DNA from: Natrinema salaciae
GTDB taxonomy: Archaea; Halobacteriota; Halobacteria; Halobacteriales; Natrialbaceae
Assembly (NCBI RefSeq): GCF_900110865.1
Contig: NZ_FOFD01000001.1
Location: 620,001-684,000 of the forward strand
Length of the DNA: 64,000 bases
Direction of reading: 5' to 3'
The translations under genes and the position numbers were made by a program. Positions 16,405 through 26,225 of this stretch are shown one piece after another. Every line of letters starts with the position of its first letter. Position 1 is the first letter of the stretch. The notes under the pieces are model-generated. The model was not told where the DNA came from and did no database searches. It saw only the letters and a list, made by a program, of their open reading frames with translations.

Positions 16405-18462
16405 ATGCAGAAAACGATGGAACTACACGCTGCCCTCAACGACTTCAAGCGTTCGCAGGGGGACCCGCGGCGGTTTCCCGGCGAACGCAGATCGACGGCG
16501 GGACGCTTCTCCGGACTCGACGATCGGCTCGTTCACGTCGCCCCCGACGGCTCGATCGGGGACTATTCCTATCCGCTCTCCGGACTGGACGGCATCGAAC
16601 GGTCCCGATTCGGGATCGACGTCGACGGCGACGCTCGGTGGTTCGACGACGAGGACGCCGAGCAGCGCTACGTCGGAGACACCGCCGTCGTCGAGACGAC
16701 GCACACGGTCGGCGAAGCCACGTGCGTGCAGTACGACGTCACGATCGGCCGCCTCCACCTGACTCACGTCGCGTTCGAGGGGGAACCGGCGTTCGCCGAC
16801 GACGTCTCGCTTCTGGCCTGCGTCGGGTTCGCCCCGGAGGGACGGGCCGGCCGGGTGGGGCAACTCTGGCACGGCGATACCGTCGAAGTACACCACGACG
16901 CGGAGCACGATTTCCTCGCGGCCTCGACCGAGATGGCCGTCACCGGACAGGTTCCCGAACGGTTCGCGGAACTGCTCGCGGCGGAGCCGACCGACTTTCC
17001 ACGATCGCCCACCGACGACCGCTACGAGGAGGCGCGTCTCAGCCCGATCGTGCTGGCCGAAATCGAACTCACCGGATCGTCCCCGAGCGCGACAGTTGCG
17101 ACGCTGCTTTCGGACGGCGACGACCGAACGGCCGCGCTCGAGCGCGTCCGAGGCGACGTGGCCGCCCACGCCGACCACGAGGCGGTACTCGAAGCGGGTC
17201 GCGAACAGGCCCGCGACCGACTCCCCGATACTGAACCCGACGTCCCGGATGGGGTCGCCGACCTCAGGGCGCTCGCGCTGTTGCGCGCGCCGACGGGCGC
17301 GCGGATGGCCGGTCCCGAGTTCGACCCGTTCTACCGGTACTCCGGCGGCTACGGCTACACCTGGTTCCGCGACGACGCCGAGATCTCTCGGTTCCTGCTC
17401 GAGACGGATCGACGGCTGGGGCTCGGACTCGAGGAGTGGCACGCGAAGAGCACCCGGTTCTACGTCGAGACGCAGCTGGCCGACGGGACCTGGCCGCACC
17501 GCGTGTGGCCGCACAACGGTGCGCTCGCCCCGGGCTGGGCACACGGGCGGGTCGAATCCGGCGAGTCCGACGAGTACCAGGCCGACCAGACCGCGAGTGT
17601 CGCGGCGTTTCTCGCGACGTATCTCCGCCGCGTCGATCCGGACGACGAGCAGGTACGCGAGGCGCTCGCGGCCGCCCTCGACGGACTCGACGACTCCCTC
17701 GCAGCCGACGGGCTTCCCGAACGCGTTCAGAACGCCTGGGAGAACATGACCGGGCGGTTCGCGCACACGGCGGCGACGTTCCTCGAAGCCTACGCGGCGA
17801 TCGCCCGCGCGCCGGTCGACGACGCGCTCGCGACGCGGGCTCGAGAGGGCGCACGCGCCGTCTACGATGGTCTCGACGGCCTCTGGGTGCCCGAACGCGG
17901 GTGCTACGCCATGCGTGTCGACGACGGTGACGTCGACGATCGGCTCGACGGGAGCACGCTCGCGCTGGCCGCGGCCCACCGGGCGTACGACGCGCTCGAG
18001 CGCGTCGACGACGCGCGGCTCGACCGACTCACCTCGCACGTCGAGACCACGATCGACGGGCTCTATCGCGATCCGGACGGGCCGGTCGAGGGGCTCGCCC
18101 GCTTCGAGGACGACCCCTGGCGCGTCCAGGAGCAGGACGCCGCGAAGATCTGGACGGTGACGACCGCGTGGGGGGCACACGCCGCCATCGCCCTCAGCGA
18201 CCTCCTGGCCGCGCGAGGGCGCGAGGAGGCCGAGACGTTCGAGGAGCGCGGTCGCACCCTGCTGGCGCTCGTCGGCCCCGGCGGCCCGCTCCGTCGGTCC
18301 GGCGGCTACCTCCCCGAGCAGGTGTTCGACGACGGGACGGCCGACAGCGCGACGCCGCTGGGCTGGCCTCACGCCATCCGACTCGCGACGGCGAGCGCTC
18401 TCGAGGAACCCGTTTCGTCCGCGCTCGCGGGAGCCGAAGAGAGCGCCGTACCGCGCGACTGA
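16405..18462 (+). CDS. GH15 family glucan 1,4-alpha-glucosidase (glucoamylase-like)
   Basis: About 685 residues from the ATG at 16405; a second in-frame ATG at 16417 (MELHAALNDFKRSQG) is equally possible. The N-terminal super-beta-sandwich domain (to about residue 270) precedes an (alpha/alpha)6 barrel containing GYGYTWFRDDAEI, the aromatic/acid block typical of GH15, AWENMTGRFAHT, and a late catalytic-region segment EQDAAKIWTVTTAW. There is no signal peptide, so it acts in the cytoplasm, releasing glucose from maltodextrins brought in by the adjacent ABC transporter. TACATATTT about 30 bp upstream is TATA-like. Confidence 0.92.
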   Translation: MQKTMELHAALNDFKRSQGDPRRFPGERRSTAGRFSGLDDRLVHVAPDGSIGDYSYPLSGLDGIERSRFGIDVDGDARWFDDEDAEQRYVGDTAVVETTHTVGEATCVQYDVTIGRLHLTHVAFEGEPAFADDVSLLACVGFAPEGRAGRVGQLWHGDTVEVHHDAEHDFLAASTEMAVTGQVPERFAELLAAEPTDFPRSPTDDRYEEARLSPIVLAEIELTGSSPSATVATLLSDGDDRTAALERVRGDVAAHADHEAVLEAGREQARDRLPDTEPDVPDGVADLRALALLRAPTGARMAGPEFDPFYRYSGGYGYTWFRDDAEISRFLLETDRRLGLGLEEWHAKSTRFYVETQLADGTWPHRVWPHNGALAPGWAHGRVESGESDEYQADQTASVAAFLATYLRRVDPDDEQVREALAAALDGLDDSLAADGLPERVQNAWENMTGRFAHTAATFLEAYAAIARAPVDDALATRAREGARAVYDGLDGLWVPERGCYAMRVDDGDVDDRLDGSTLALAAAHRAYDALERVDDARLDRLTSHVETTIDGLYRDPDGPVEGLARFEDDPWRVQEQDAAKIWTVTTAWGAHAAIALSDLLAARGREEAETFEERGRTLLALVGPGGPLRRSGGYLPEQVFDDGTADSATPLGWPHAIRLATASALEEPVSSALAGAEESAVPRD

Positions 18463-18551
18463 ACGCCGAATCCGCGGCGCTTCTCGGCGATCGCGACGCA
18501 CCGACGAGAGCGATCGAAAAACGAGGAGGGTGGCCGGTGTCCGTGACCGAT

Positions 18552-19688
18552 TCAGGAAGTGACTGTCGGCGCCTCGCGCTCGCGGGTGAGAACGTTACGA
18601 CCGGTTTCGGAATCGAACAGGTGGACGTCCGACTCGTCGAACGTGAGCGTCACCCGATCGCCCGGCTCGAGGTCGACGTCCGAATCGACGCGCGCGATGA
18701 ACGCCTCGCTCAGATCGAGGTGAAGGAAGTTGTCGGAGCCGACGGGTTCGACGACGTCGATGGTCGCCGTGATGGAGTTGGCCGCGCCCGCGTCGGCGAC
18801 GGAGACGTTCTCCGGCCGGACACCGAGCGTGTATCGGCTCGAGTCGAGGGCGTTCTCGTGGCGGCCGGCGTACGCCGCCGAGAGCGTGAACTCGAACCCG
18901 CCGTCGGAGCCGGTCAAGTGGAGTCGATCGCCGTCCGGTTCCACGGCGACGTCGACGAAGTTCATCGACGGCGAGCCGACGAAGCCGCCGACGAACTCGT
19001 TGACCGGATTCTCGTAGACCTCGGTCGGGGCCCCCTGTTGCTGGAGTTCGCCGCCGTCGAGGATGACGATTCGGTCGCCCATCGTCATGGCTTCGTGCTG
19101 GTCGTGCGTGACGTAGACGGCGGTGATTCCGAGCTCGTTTTGCAGCCGCTGGATCTCGGCGCGCATGCTCGTTCGGAGCTTCGCGTCGAGGTTGCTGAGC
19201 GGTTCGTCGAACAGGAAGAGGTCGGGCTCCCTGACGATCGCACGCCCGAGGGCGACACGCTGTTTCTGGCCCCCGGAGAGCTCGTCCGGTTTGTCCTCGA
19301 GCAGGCCTTCGATGTCCATCATCTCGGCCGTCTCGACGACCCGCTGTTCGCGCTCGTCCTCGCTCATATCGGTGCTCATCCGGAGCCCGAACGCCATGTT
19401 CTCGAAGACGGTCTTGTGCGGATACAGCGCGTAGTTCTGGAACACCATCGCGACGTTCCGGTTTTTCGCGTGAACGTCCGTGACGTCCTCGTCGCCGATC
19501 CGAATCTGCCCGGAGGTAGGTTGCTCGAGTCCGGATAGCATCCGAAGCGTCGTCGTCTTCCCACAACCCGATGGGCCGACGACGGTCACGAACTCGCCGT
19601 CCTCGATCTCGAGAGAGAGATCGTTGACGGCGACGATCGACCCGGCGTCGTATTCTTTCCGCAGTGCGTCGACTGTGACCCGTGCCAT
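18552..19688 (-). CDS. Sugar ABC transporter ATP-binding protein (MalK/UgpC type)
   Basis: A 378-residue ATPase from the ATG at 19686-19688 (MARVTVDALRKEYDAG). It has Walker A GPSGCGKTT, Q-loop FQNYALYPHKT, signature LSGGQKQRVA, Walker B FLFDEPLSNLD, the H-loop THDQHEAMT, and a C-terminal TOBE/OB regulatory region from about residue 240. This architecture belongs to carbohydrate importers of the CUT1 class. It is divergent from the binding-protein and permease genes across a 294-bp regulatory gap and surely powers the same transporter. It is convergent with the GH15 gene. Confidence 0.95.
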   Translation of the reverse strand: MARVTVDALRKEYDAGSIVAVNDLSLEIEDGEFVTVVGPSGCGKTTTLRMLSGLEQPTSGQIRIGDEDVTDVHAKNRNVAMVFQNYALYPHKTVFENMAFGLRMSTDMSEDEREQRVVETAEMMDIEGLLEDKPDELSGGQKQRVALGRAIVREPDLFLFDEPLSNLDAKLRTSMRAEIQRLQNELGITAVYVTHDQHEAMTMGDRIVILDGGELQQQGAPTEVYENPVNEFVGGFVGSPSMNFVDVAVEPDGDRLHLTGSDGGFEFTLSAAYAGRHENALDSSRYTLGVRPENVSVADAGAANSITATIDVVEPVGSDNFLHLDLSEAFIARVDSDVDLEPGDRVTLTFDESDVHLFDSETGRNVLTREREAPTVTS

Positions 19689-19731
19689 GTCACCACAACT
19701 ATCGGGACACGGTAAAACCCTTTCCAAAATC

Positions 19732-19747
19732 TACTATCTTTGAAGTA
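19732..19747 (-). promoter_or_regulatory. Candidate TrmB operator in the sugar ABC divergent promoter
   Basis: On the plus strand the site reads TACTATCTTTGAAGTA, i.e. TACT-N7-AAGTA. The Halobacterium TrmB consensus known to me is TACT-N7/8-GAGTA, so this matches with one change. It lies 43 bp before the ATP-binding protein gene. A near copy is found before the gluconate dehydratase gene (27476-27491). Assignment to this TrmB is inference. Confidence 0.55.
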
Positions 19748-19943
19748 ATATCTCACCCAATATTGAAGGAACTGGCCCGGTAGTTCATGATAGATGTTGA
19801 CAATCATCGTATCTTTCCACCCCACAGCCGGGATTTCGTAGAATGCTCTCGGAGAACTGGCACATAACCGCGTATATCGCCGGCTGAGGCGGCAAAACCA
19901 TGTTAGACCGAGCTCGAATCGTCATCAACGACGATCCCAAACC

Positions 19944-19952
19944 ATTAAATAC
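19944..19952 (+). promoter_or_regulatory. TATA-like box of the sugar-binding-protein operon
   Basis: ATTAAATAC lies about 31-39 bp before the ATG at 19983 and is the most AT-rich hexamer-like element at the right distance for the solute-binding protein gene and the two permease genes behind it. Confidence 0.45.
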
Positions 19953-19982
19953 GTGAAGACATTATTCATCATCGATTGCAGC

Positions 19983-21185
19983 ATGCCAATGAAACGCAGA
20001 CCCGTGCTGAAGGGAATCGGTGGGGCACTGGCGATGACATCGCTCGCAGGGTGTATGAGTTATTTCAGTGGTGGGGACAGTTCGCCGCTGTGGCACCAGT
20101 TTACCGACTCGGAAGAGGAGACGTTCGAGAGTCACCTCGAGACGTTCAACGACGAGACCGACCACGACATCGATGCGGCCAGCATCTCCAATCTCCAGGA
20201 TCAGTTAAAGACGACCCTTCCGGCGGGGGACGGACCGATGAGTTTCACCTGGGCACACGACTGGATCGGAACCCAGCACGAGAACGGAAACCTCTACGAC
20301 GCGTCGGACGAGTTCGATGTCGACCTCGGTGAGACGTATACGGAGGCGGCGGCCCAGGCGGTTCAATGGGACGGCAACGTCTACGGACTCCCCTACGCTG
20401 CAGAAACCGTGGGCCTGATGTACAACAAGGAGATGGTCGAGGAGCCGCCGGAGACGGTCTCCGAGATGGTCTCGATAATGGAACAGTACGACGGGGACGG
20501 GGAGTACGGCCTCGGATACCAGGGCGACGCCTACCACCTCAGCGCCTACTTACAGGGGTTCGGCGGCATTATCTACGACGAGGACGCCGACGAACTCGGC
20601 GTCGACAGCGACGCACTCGTCGAGGGGCTCACGTTCATCCGAGACAACTTATACGAGCACAGCCCGAACGACATCCAGGAAGACGCGAACATCTCGGTGT
20701 TCGAGAACGGCAACGCGCCGTTCGTCGTCACCGGTCCGTGGAACCTCGGCGGGTTCCGGGATGCCGGTATCGACGTCGGCGTCGCCCCGCTTCCCACGCC
20801 CGAGGGCGGCGAGCCGACGCCGTACACGGGCGTTCAGATGTGGTACCTCACGTCGCGTCTCGAGGACGCGGACGACGACGTCCACGACGCAGTGCTCAAC
20901 TGGGCCAAGTGGTACACCACGACCGAAGATGTCGTCACGACCAACGCGCAGGATCACGCGATGATTCCCGTCCTCGACTCGGTCGTCGGGAGCGACGAAC
21001 TCGGCTCGGACGTCGACGCGTTCAGTCAGAACGTTGATATGGGGATGCCGATGCCGGCCAGTAAGAAGATGGACGCCGTCTGGGAACCGCTCGAGTCCGC
21101 GATCGACATGGTCCTCAGTTCCGGCGGCGATCCGCAGGAAGAACTGGAGAGCGCCGCGGAGAAGATCCGAGATTCCTGGGAGTAA
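19983..21185 (+). CDS. Sugar ABC transporter substrate-binding lipoprotein (CUT1 class)
   Basis: A 400-residue protein from ATG 19983 (MPMKRRPVLKGIGG) or the ATG at 19989. The leader combines a Tat-like KRRPVLKG motif with a lipobox LAGC, so it is probably exported folded and anchored by a lipid. The mature part has the periplasmic-binding-protein family 1 pattern (LWHQFTDSEEETFESHLETFN, VYGLPYAAETVGLMYNKEM, FVVTGPWNL), as in maltose or maltodextrin binding proteins. It starts the operon with two permeases at 24-bp and 4-bp spacing. The glycosidase neighbours suggest an alpha-glucan oligosaccharide substrate. Confidence 0.94.
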   Translation: MPMKRRPVLKGIGGALAMTSLAGCMSYFSGGDSSPLWHQFTDSEEETFESHLETFNDETDHDIDAASISNLQDQLKTTLPAGDGPMSFTWAHDWIGTQHENGNLYDASDEFDVDLGETYTEAAAQAVQWDGNVYGLPYAAETVGLMYNKEMVEEPPETVSEMVSIMEQYDGDGEYGLGYQGDAYHLSAYLQGFGGIIYDEDADELGVDSDALVEGLTFIRDNLYEHSPNDIQEDANISVFENGNAPFVVTGPWNLGGFRDAGIDVGVAPLPTPEGGEPTPYTGVQMWYLTSRLEDADDDVHDAVLNWAKWYTTTEDVVTTNAQDHAMIPVLDSVVGSDELGSDVDAFSQNVDMGMPMPASKKMDAVWEPLESAIDMVLSSGGDPQEELESAAEKIRDSWE

Positions 21186-21209
21186 TCCGATTCATTCACT
21201 CTTCGCAAC

Positions 21210-22226
21210 ATGTCCATAGAAACATCCGACGGCCTAACGGATCGAGTCCGCAACAGCGTCCCGTCCGACGTGAAAGATCTCGGACTGGCGCTGGTCCTCC
21301 CGGGACTCGGGCTATTTTTGCTGTTCATGCTGTTCCCGATCCTGTTTCTCGTCTACCTCTCGATAACCGACGTGGGTTCGGCGGGGGACGTGCTCGGCGG
21401 CGGCGCATCGATAGTCGGGCTCGAGAACTACGCGCAGCTGCTGACCGATATGGAGTTCTGGAACTCCATCGGGGTCACCTGGCTCTACGTCGGTCTCAGT
21501 CTCGCGTTGAAGATCGTGCTCACGCTGTGGATAGCGACTGTGCTCACGCACAAGCGGGTCGCGGGCAAACGATACATGCGAGCGCTCGTCATCGTCCCGA
21601 TGGGATTCCCGCCGATCTTCACGATTACCATCTGGCGAAACATGTTCAGTCCGGCCAAGTTCGGGCCGTTCAACAGGTTGCTGTCGGTGTACAACGGCCT
21701 CGTCACGTCGCTCGTCGAGATCGTCGACACGATCGTGTTCTTCGTTAGTATCAACGCTCCCGAGCTACTGCTCGCCGACGTGCCGGTGAACTGGATGGGC
21801 GACCGATGGGCCGCGTTCTCCGCGTACGTCGTCACCGAGGCGTGGCTCGCGTATCCGTTTATGGTGATCATCACTATCAGCGCGCTACAGGACGTTCCGA
21901 TAGAGCTCCACGACGCGGCGAAAGTCGACGGCGCGGGCTATCTGGCACGGTTCCGTCACGTGACACTTCCCGCGATCAGGGGCCCACTGGTGTTCGCATC
22001 CATCCTCACCGCCGCCACGTCGTTCCAGAACTTCCTGATCCCGTGGGTGTTCAACGAAGGCGGTCCGGGCCGAAGCAACGAACTGCTCCTGGTCTACGGC
22101 TACCGTGAAGCTCGCGTGTTCAACGATTACGCGATGTCGTCGGCGATCATGGTGATCGCGGTCGGATTCATCGGGCTGTTCATGATACTCGCCGTCAAGA
22201 AAACCAGCCTCGCGGACGGGGTGTAA
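21210..22226 (+). CDS. Sugar ABC transporter permease (MalF-like)
   Basis: A 338-residue membrane protein with about six to seven helices, beginning LGLALVLPGLGLFLLFMLFPIL. The cytoplasmic EAA loop, which docks on the ATPase, is visible as ELHDAAKVDGAGYLARFRHVTLPAI. The C-terminus ends in a further helix. The family forms the MalF half of the channel together with the MalG-like gene 4 bp downstream. The gene follows the binding-protein gene by 24 bp. Confidence 0.94.
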   Translation: MSIETSDGLTDRVRNSVPSDVKDLGLALVLPGLGLFLLFMLFPILFLVYLSITDVGSAGDVLGGGASIVGLENYAQLLTDMEFWNSIGVTWLYVGLSLALKIVLTLWIATVLTHKRVAGKRYMRALVIVPMGFPPIFTITIWRNMFSPAKFGPFNRLLSVYNGLVTSLVEIVDTIVFFVSINAPELLLADVPVNWMGDRWAAFSAYVVTEAWLAYPFMVIITISALQDVPIELHDAAKVDGAGYLARFRHVTLPAIRGPLVFASILTAATSFQNFLIPWVFNEGGPGRSNELLLVYGYREARVFNDYAMSSAIMVIAVGFIGLFMILAVKKTSLADGV

Positions 22227-22230
22227 CTAC

Positions 22231-23121
22231 ATGGGTAAAATATCAAACACGATTGCGGACCTCGAAGCGGGTCGACGAACACCGAAAGACGTCGCCACGT
22301 CGGTCCTCACGACCGGCGTCGCCGTCGGGTTCCTCCTCGTCTTGCTGTTCCCGGTCTACTGGATCGTCGCCGCCTCGCTATCCAAAGGGACGACGCTGTC
22401 GTCTCCCGGCGGCCTGTTCGGCGATCCGTTCGCGTACACGCTGGACTCGTTCGTCTGGGTCCTCGAAAACGAGGACTTCCGACGGGGTCTCCTGAACAGT
22501 CTGATCGTCGTCTCCGTGACGGTCATCGTCACGCTCGCGTTCTCGATTCCCGGTGCCTACGCGCTCTCGCGGCGCGAATTCCTGGGGCGACGGAAAATCC
22601 TCTACGGCTACATCCTGTTCACGCAGATGGGTGCGGGCCTCTCGATCGCGGTACTCATCGCACTCTATGCGCTGTTCTCGAACGTCGGACTCGCCAACAA
22701 CCTCCTCGTTCTCGGCGTCTTCTACGGTGCCGGTGCGATCCCGTTCAACACGTGGTTGTTGAAGACGTTCATGGACAACATCCCGGTTTCGTACGAGGAG
22801 GCGGCGCTGATCGACGGTGCCAGCCAGTGGCAGGTCATTCGAGAGGTCATCCTGCCGCTCTCGAAGCCCGGGATCGCCGCCGTGCTGGTGTTCGCGTGGA
22901 CCGCCGGCTGGAACGAGTTCATCGTGGCGCAGACGCTGATCTACGATCCCGAACTCTACCCGCTGTCGGTGGAGCTGTACGGGCTCGTCGGCGATCGGGA
23001 CACCAACTGGAGCCAGTTCGCCGCGTTCGCGCTCCTGTTTGCCCTCCCGGTCGCGCTCATCTACTTCCTCGCACAGAAACAGGTCGAGAGCGGCCTCTCC
23101 TTCGGCGGTATGGAAGGCTGA
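22231..23121 (+). CDS. Sugar ABC transporter permease (MalG-like)
   Basis: A 296-residue membrane protein with six predicted helices. The EAA loop reads YEEAALIDGASQWQVIREVILPLSKPG, with the conserved GxxxxxxxxxxLP spacing of MalG-type permeases. It completes a binding protein-permease-permease operon, with the ATPase divergent on the other side of the promoter region. The gene ends 61 bp from the convergent GH13 gene. The transporter is thus complete within the window. Confidence 0.94.
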   Translation: MGKISNTIADLEAGRRTPKDVATSVLTTGVAVGFLLVLLFPVYWIVAASLSKGTTLSSPGGLFGDPFAYTLDSFVWVLENEDFRRGLLNSLIVVSVTVIVTLAFSIPGAYALSRREFLGRRKILYGYILFTQMGAGLSIAVLIALYALFSNVGLANNLLVLGVFYGAGAIPFNTWLLKTFMDNIPVSYEEAALIDGASQWQVIREVILPLSKPGIAAVLVFAWTAGWNEFIVAQTLIYDPELYPLSVELYGLVGDRDTNWSQFAAFALLFALPVALIYFLAQKQVESGLSFGGMEG

Positions 23122-23182
23122 ACGACGAGCGACCACGCTCCGTTCGACTTTCCGCGGTTCGAGTCCGCTCGAGTCCGTGCGG

Positions 23183-25231
23183 TTACGATTCGTCTCCCTC
23201 GAGGACGACGACCGAATCGACGGCGAACGCACCGTCGGACGCGAGCACGTCGGCGCCGGTCAGGAGATCGGTTCCGTCGACGGACTCGTCCAGGTCGACC
23301 ATCGCCGTCCCCTCGCCGAAGTGGAGCACCACGACGACGCGGCGGCCGCTCGCCGGGTCCGCGCGAGCGAACGCGACTGCGGCGTCGGTGTCCGCGTCGG
23401 ACGCGACGCGTTCGAGGTCGGCGTCGGCTCGCAGCGCAGGGTGGGATTTCCGCAGGTCGATCAGCCGTCGGTAGTACTCGAGCAGGTCCTCGTCGAACGC
23501 GCCCCAGTTCATCGGGTCGCGCCGTCCGGTCACGCCGGTTTCCTGACCGTAGTAGAGCATCGGCGACCCGGGGAGGGTAAACGTCGCAGCCCCCGCGGCC
23601 AGTTGTGCGTCGCGACCGTACTCGGTGAGATAGCGGTCGGTGTCGTGGTTTTCGACGTACAGCAGCCACTCGGAATCCGGATGGGCACCGCGACGCCGCC
23701 GGTCGTCGACCGCCGCGAGGATCGCGTCGGCGGTCGACGTGTCCAGCCCGGCCGCGGAGTCGGTGAACTCGTCGGCGACCGCGTCCGCCCCGTCGTCAGC
23801 CGCCCCCGCCTCGTCGGCGGACTCGTCCGTCACGCCGCCCGTGACCGATTCGCCCAGGCCCTCGAGTGCGTCGTGGAGGACGTCGTCGTGGTGGGTGTGG
23901 AACCGGCCGCCACCCATCTCGACGTCGGAGGGGAGCGTCTCGTCCAGCAGGAAGAACTCGCCGTCCGCGTCGGTCACCCGGTCGGACACTTCCGTCCAGA
24001 AGCTCAGCGGGACACCCCACGCGACGTCGGCCCGAAAGCCGTCGACGCGCTCGGCCCAGTAGTCGACGACACCGAGCAGGTACTCCCGCACCGCGGGGTT
24101 GCCGAAGTGCAGATTCGGAATGTCCTCCCAGCCAAAGTACGTGTCCGGGTCGCGCGCGTCGACGTCCGCCCAGCGATACCAGTCGCGGTACCGCTCGTGA
24201 TCGGGGTGGGTCTCGTCGACGGCTGCCTCGTAGAAGGGGTGGGCGTCCGACGTGTGGTTGATCACGAGGTCGAAGACGACCCTGATGTCCCGCTCGTGGC
24301 AGGCGTCGACCAGCGCCTCGAGGTCGGCCATCGTCCCGAGATCCGGGTCGACGCTGAAGTAGTCGGTCGTGTTGTAGCCGTGGGGGCCGCCGAACTCCAT
24401 CGGCGTTCCGAACCCGCTCTCGGCCTCGAGAAACGGCGTCAACCAGAGGACGTCGATCCCGAGGCGCTCGAGGTGATCGAGTCGATCCGCGATCGTCTCG
24501 AACGTGGGCTCGTCCTGATCCGGGAACCGGCGCGTGAAAATCTCGTAGACGACCGAGTCGACGGCCCACTCGGGCGGTTCGAACGGATGGGTGACGCAGA
24601 CAGTCGGGTGGTCCATCTGGTCCGTACCGGGAACCAACTCGACTGCGTCCGGCACGGAATGTCGTTCGTCCACGGCGACCGCGTAAACGCGAGTCGGTTC
24701 GTCGATCGCGTCGACCGGAATCGTGCCGTCGGCCTCGAGCAGGTCCTCGTTCCGGTCGTCGACGTAGAGTTCGACGTCGGGGTCGCCGTCGCCGACGACG
24801 CTCGCTGTCGTCGAAAGCTGAACCCGGCCCTCGACGACCGTCGCGTCGAGTTCGACCCGCGGTCGCGGCGCGTCCTCGTCCGCCTCGGGGAACGCACGAA
24901 CCGTCAGTTCGTGCGTTCCGTCGGGAGCGTCGAGCGCGAGCGTGTACTCGCCCGGCACGTCCGGTTCGAACTCGGCGACCGGCCCGTCGGTCGGTTCGGC
25001 GGTCGAACCGTCGGGTGACTCGAGAATTCGCCAGGCGTACGCGGCATCGCCGTCCGGGTTCCACGGCGCGAGGTCGTCGCGCGTCTCCATTTCGTTCCCG
25101 TTCGGGTCGACGATTCCCTCGCCGACGGTGACGAAGCGCGGGGGGCCGGGATGGTGCGAGCCGTCGCCACTCTCGAACGAAGCCTCGGGTTCGGTTTCAC
25201 CGCCGTCCATCCGCATTCGTCGCCAGTCCAT
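23183..25231 (-). CDS. Intracellular GH13 alpha-amylase / maltodextrin hydrolase
   Basis: A 682-residue protein from the ATG at 25229-25231 with no signal peptide. The first 220 or so residues form an Ig-like, carbohydrate-binding-type region, followed by the GH13 barrel: YEIFTRRFPDQ, LWLTPFLEAESGFG, region I DLVINHTS, region II GFRADVAWG (nucleophile Asp), region III LLDETLP (acid Glu), and region IV VENHDTDRY. A domain inserted near residues 460-510 is rich in Ala/Asp/Glu and looks like a flexible linker. Neopullulanase or cyclomaltodextrinase-like activity is likely, acting on imported dextrins together with the GH15 enzyme. Confidence 0.92.
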   Translation of the reverse strand: MDWRRMRMDGGETEPEASFESGDGSHHPGPPRFVTVGEGIVDPNGNEMETRDDLAPWNPDGDAAYAWRILESPDGSTAEPTDGPVAEFEPDVPGEYTLALDAPDGTHELTVRAFPEADEDAPRPRVELDATVVEGRVQLSTTASVVGDGDPDVELYVDDRNEDLLEADGTIPVDAIDEPTRVYAVAVDERHSVPDAVELVPGTDQMDHPTVCVTHPFEPPEWAVDSVVYEIFTRRFPDQDEPTFETIADRLDHLERLGIDVLWLTPFLEAESGFGTPMEFGGPHGYNTTDYFSVDPDLGTMADLEALVDACHERDIRVVFDLVINHTSDAHPFYEAAVDETHPDHERYRDWYRWADVDARDPDTYFGWEDIPNLHFGNPAVREYLLGVVDYWAERVDGFRADVAWGVPLSFWTEVSDRVTDADGEFFLLDETLPSDVEMGGGRFHTHHDDVLHDALEGLGESVTGGVTDESADEAGAADDGADAVADEFTDSAAGLDTSTADAILAAVDDRRRRGAHPDSEWLLYVENHDTDRYLTEYGRDAQLAAGAATFTLPGSPMLYYGQETGVTGRRDPMNWGAFDEDLLEYYRRLIDLRKSHPALRADADLERVASDADTDAAVAFARADPASGRRVVVVLHFGEGTAMVDLDESVDGTDLLTGADVLASDGAFAVDSVVVLEGDES

Positions 25232-25415
25232 AGGGTCTCTTCCAGTATCGGACGTAAATTTGTGGTGAAATAGTACATTGCAGTTTCGAGTTCAGTTGGC
25301 TTTTCGTGTACTGGCCAGTAACGCCGCCCGAACACACTGGAACCTCCCGCTGCTTCGCCGAAATTAAGCGGAGTAATCGTGATATTGTTTATCGACGAGG
25401 GGGTTCCGGTAGATA

Positions 25416-26087
25416 ATGACCACACAATATCTCGACGTGTGCGACGCGCTCCCCGGAGAACACCCTCGCCCCCAGATGTTTCGGGAGATCGAGCAGAACA
25501 TGGAGGACTGGATAGGCGCAGACTCGTCAGGCCACGACCTCGATCACGCGAGACGCGTATTCAACATCGGCGTTCGGTTGGCCAATCAGAAGAACGCCGA
25601 TATCGATATCGTCGGGGCTGCGGCTCTCACCCACGATATCCATAGATCCATGGGTGAAGACGGCGAGTACACCCATCCCAGAGAGTCGTTATCAGCGGTT
25701 CGATCCGTACTCGAGGCAACTTCGTTCCCGGACGAGAAGCGGTCGTCGGTACTCCACTGCGTCGAGGTTCACGAGGAGTACGAGTTCAACGGAGACGACA
25801 ATCCGGCAGAAACGATAGAGGCCCGTCTCGTGCAGGACGCGGACAACCTCGATGCCATTGGGGCGGTTGGGATCGCGAGGAACTTCGCGTTCACTGGCGT
25901 GATCGGTAACCGGCTTTGGGCTCCGGATACCGAGGAGAACTCTGGACTCGGTCACGTTAGCGAGAAGCTATTTCACCTCAAAGATGAGTTGAACACCGAC
26001 GAAGCCAGGGAGATCGCTGAGGGACGCCACCAGTTCCTGGTGGAATTCAGCGAACGCCTCAAAAAGGAGTGGATAGGGAAGCTGTGA
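25416..26087 (+). CDS. HD-domain metal-dependent phosphohydrolase
   Basis: A 223-residue protein with the HD fold: first metal-binding region GHDLDHARRV (about H40 and H44), the HD pair in ALTHDIHRS (about 73-74), and later Asp in VQDADNLDAIG. Members hydrolyse phosphate esters of nucleotides or other small molecules; the substrate is not readable here. It is flanked by carbohydrate genes on the opposite strand but has its own promoter region (25232-25415), which carries no feature I could name beyond AT-rich stretches. Codon use is slightly less GC-rich than in the neighbours. Confidence 0.85.
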   Translation: MTTQYLDVCDALPGEHPRPQMFREIEQNMEDWIGADSSGHDLDHARRVFNIGVRLANQKNADIDIVGAAALTHDIHRSMGEDGEYTHPRESLSAVRSVLEATSFPDEKRSSVLHCVEVHEEYEFNGDDNPAETIEARLVQDADNLDAIGAVGIARNFAFTGVIGNRLWAPDTEENSGLGHVSEKLFHLKDELNTDEAREIAEGRHQFLVEFSERLKKEWIGKL

Positions 26088-26225
26088 AAGCGTCGCTCTA
26101 CGACGTGGTCCAGATCGGACCAATCAACGATCTCGGCGGTGCTGTGGACATATCGGGAGAAGATTCCGACGAAGTCGTCCAGAACGGTTCGTTTCTTTCT
26201 GAATCTCGAAGGCCAGCGGCGGTTG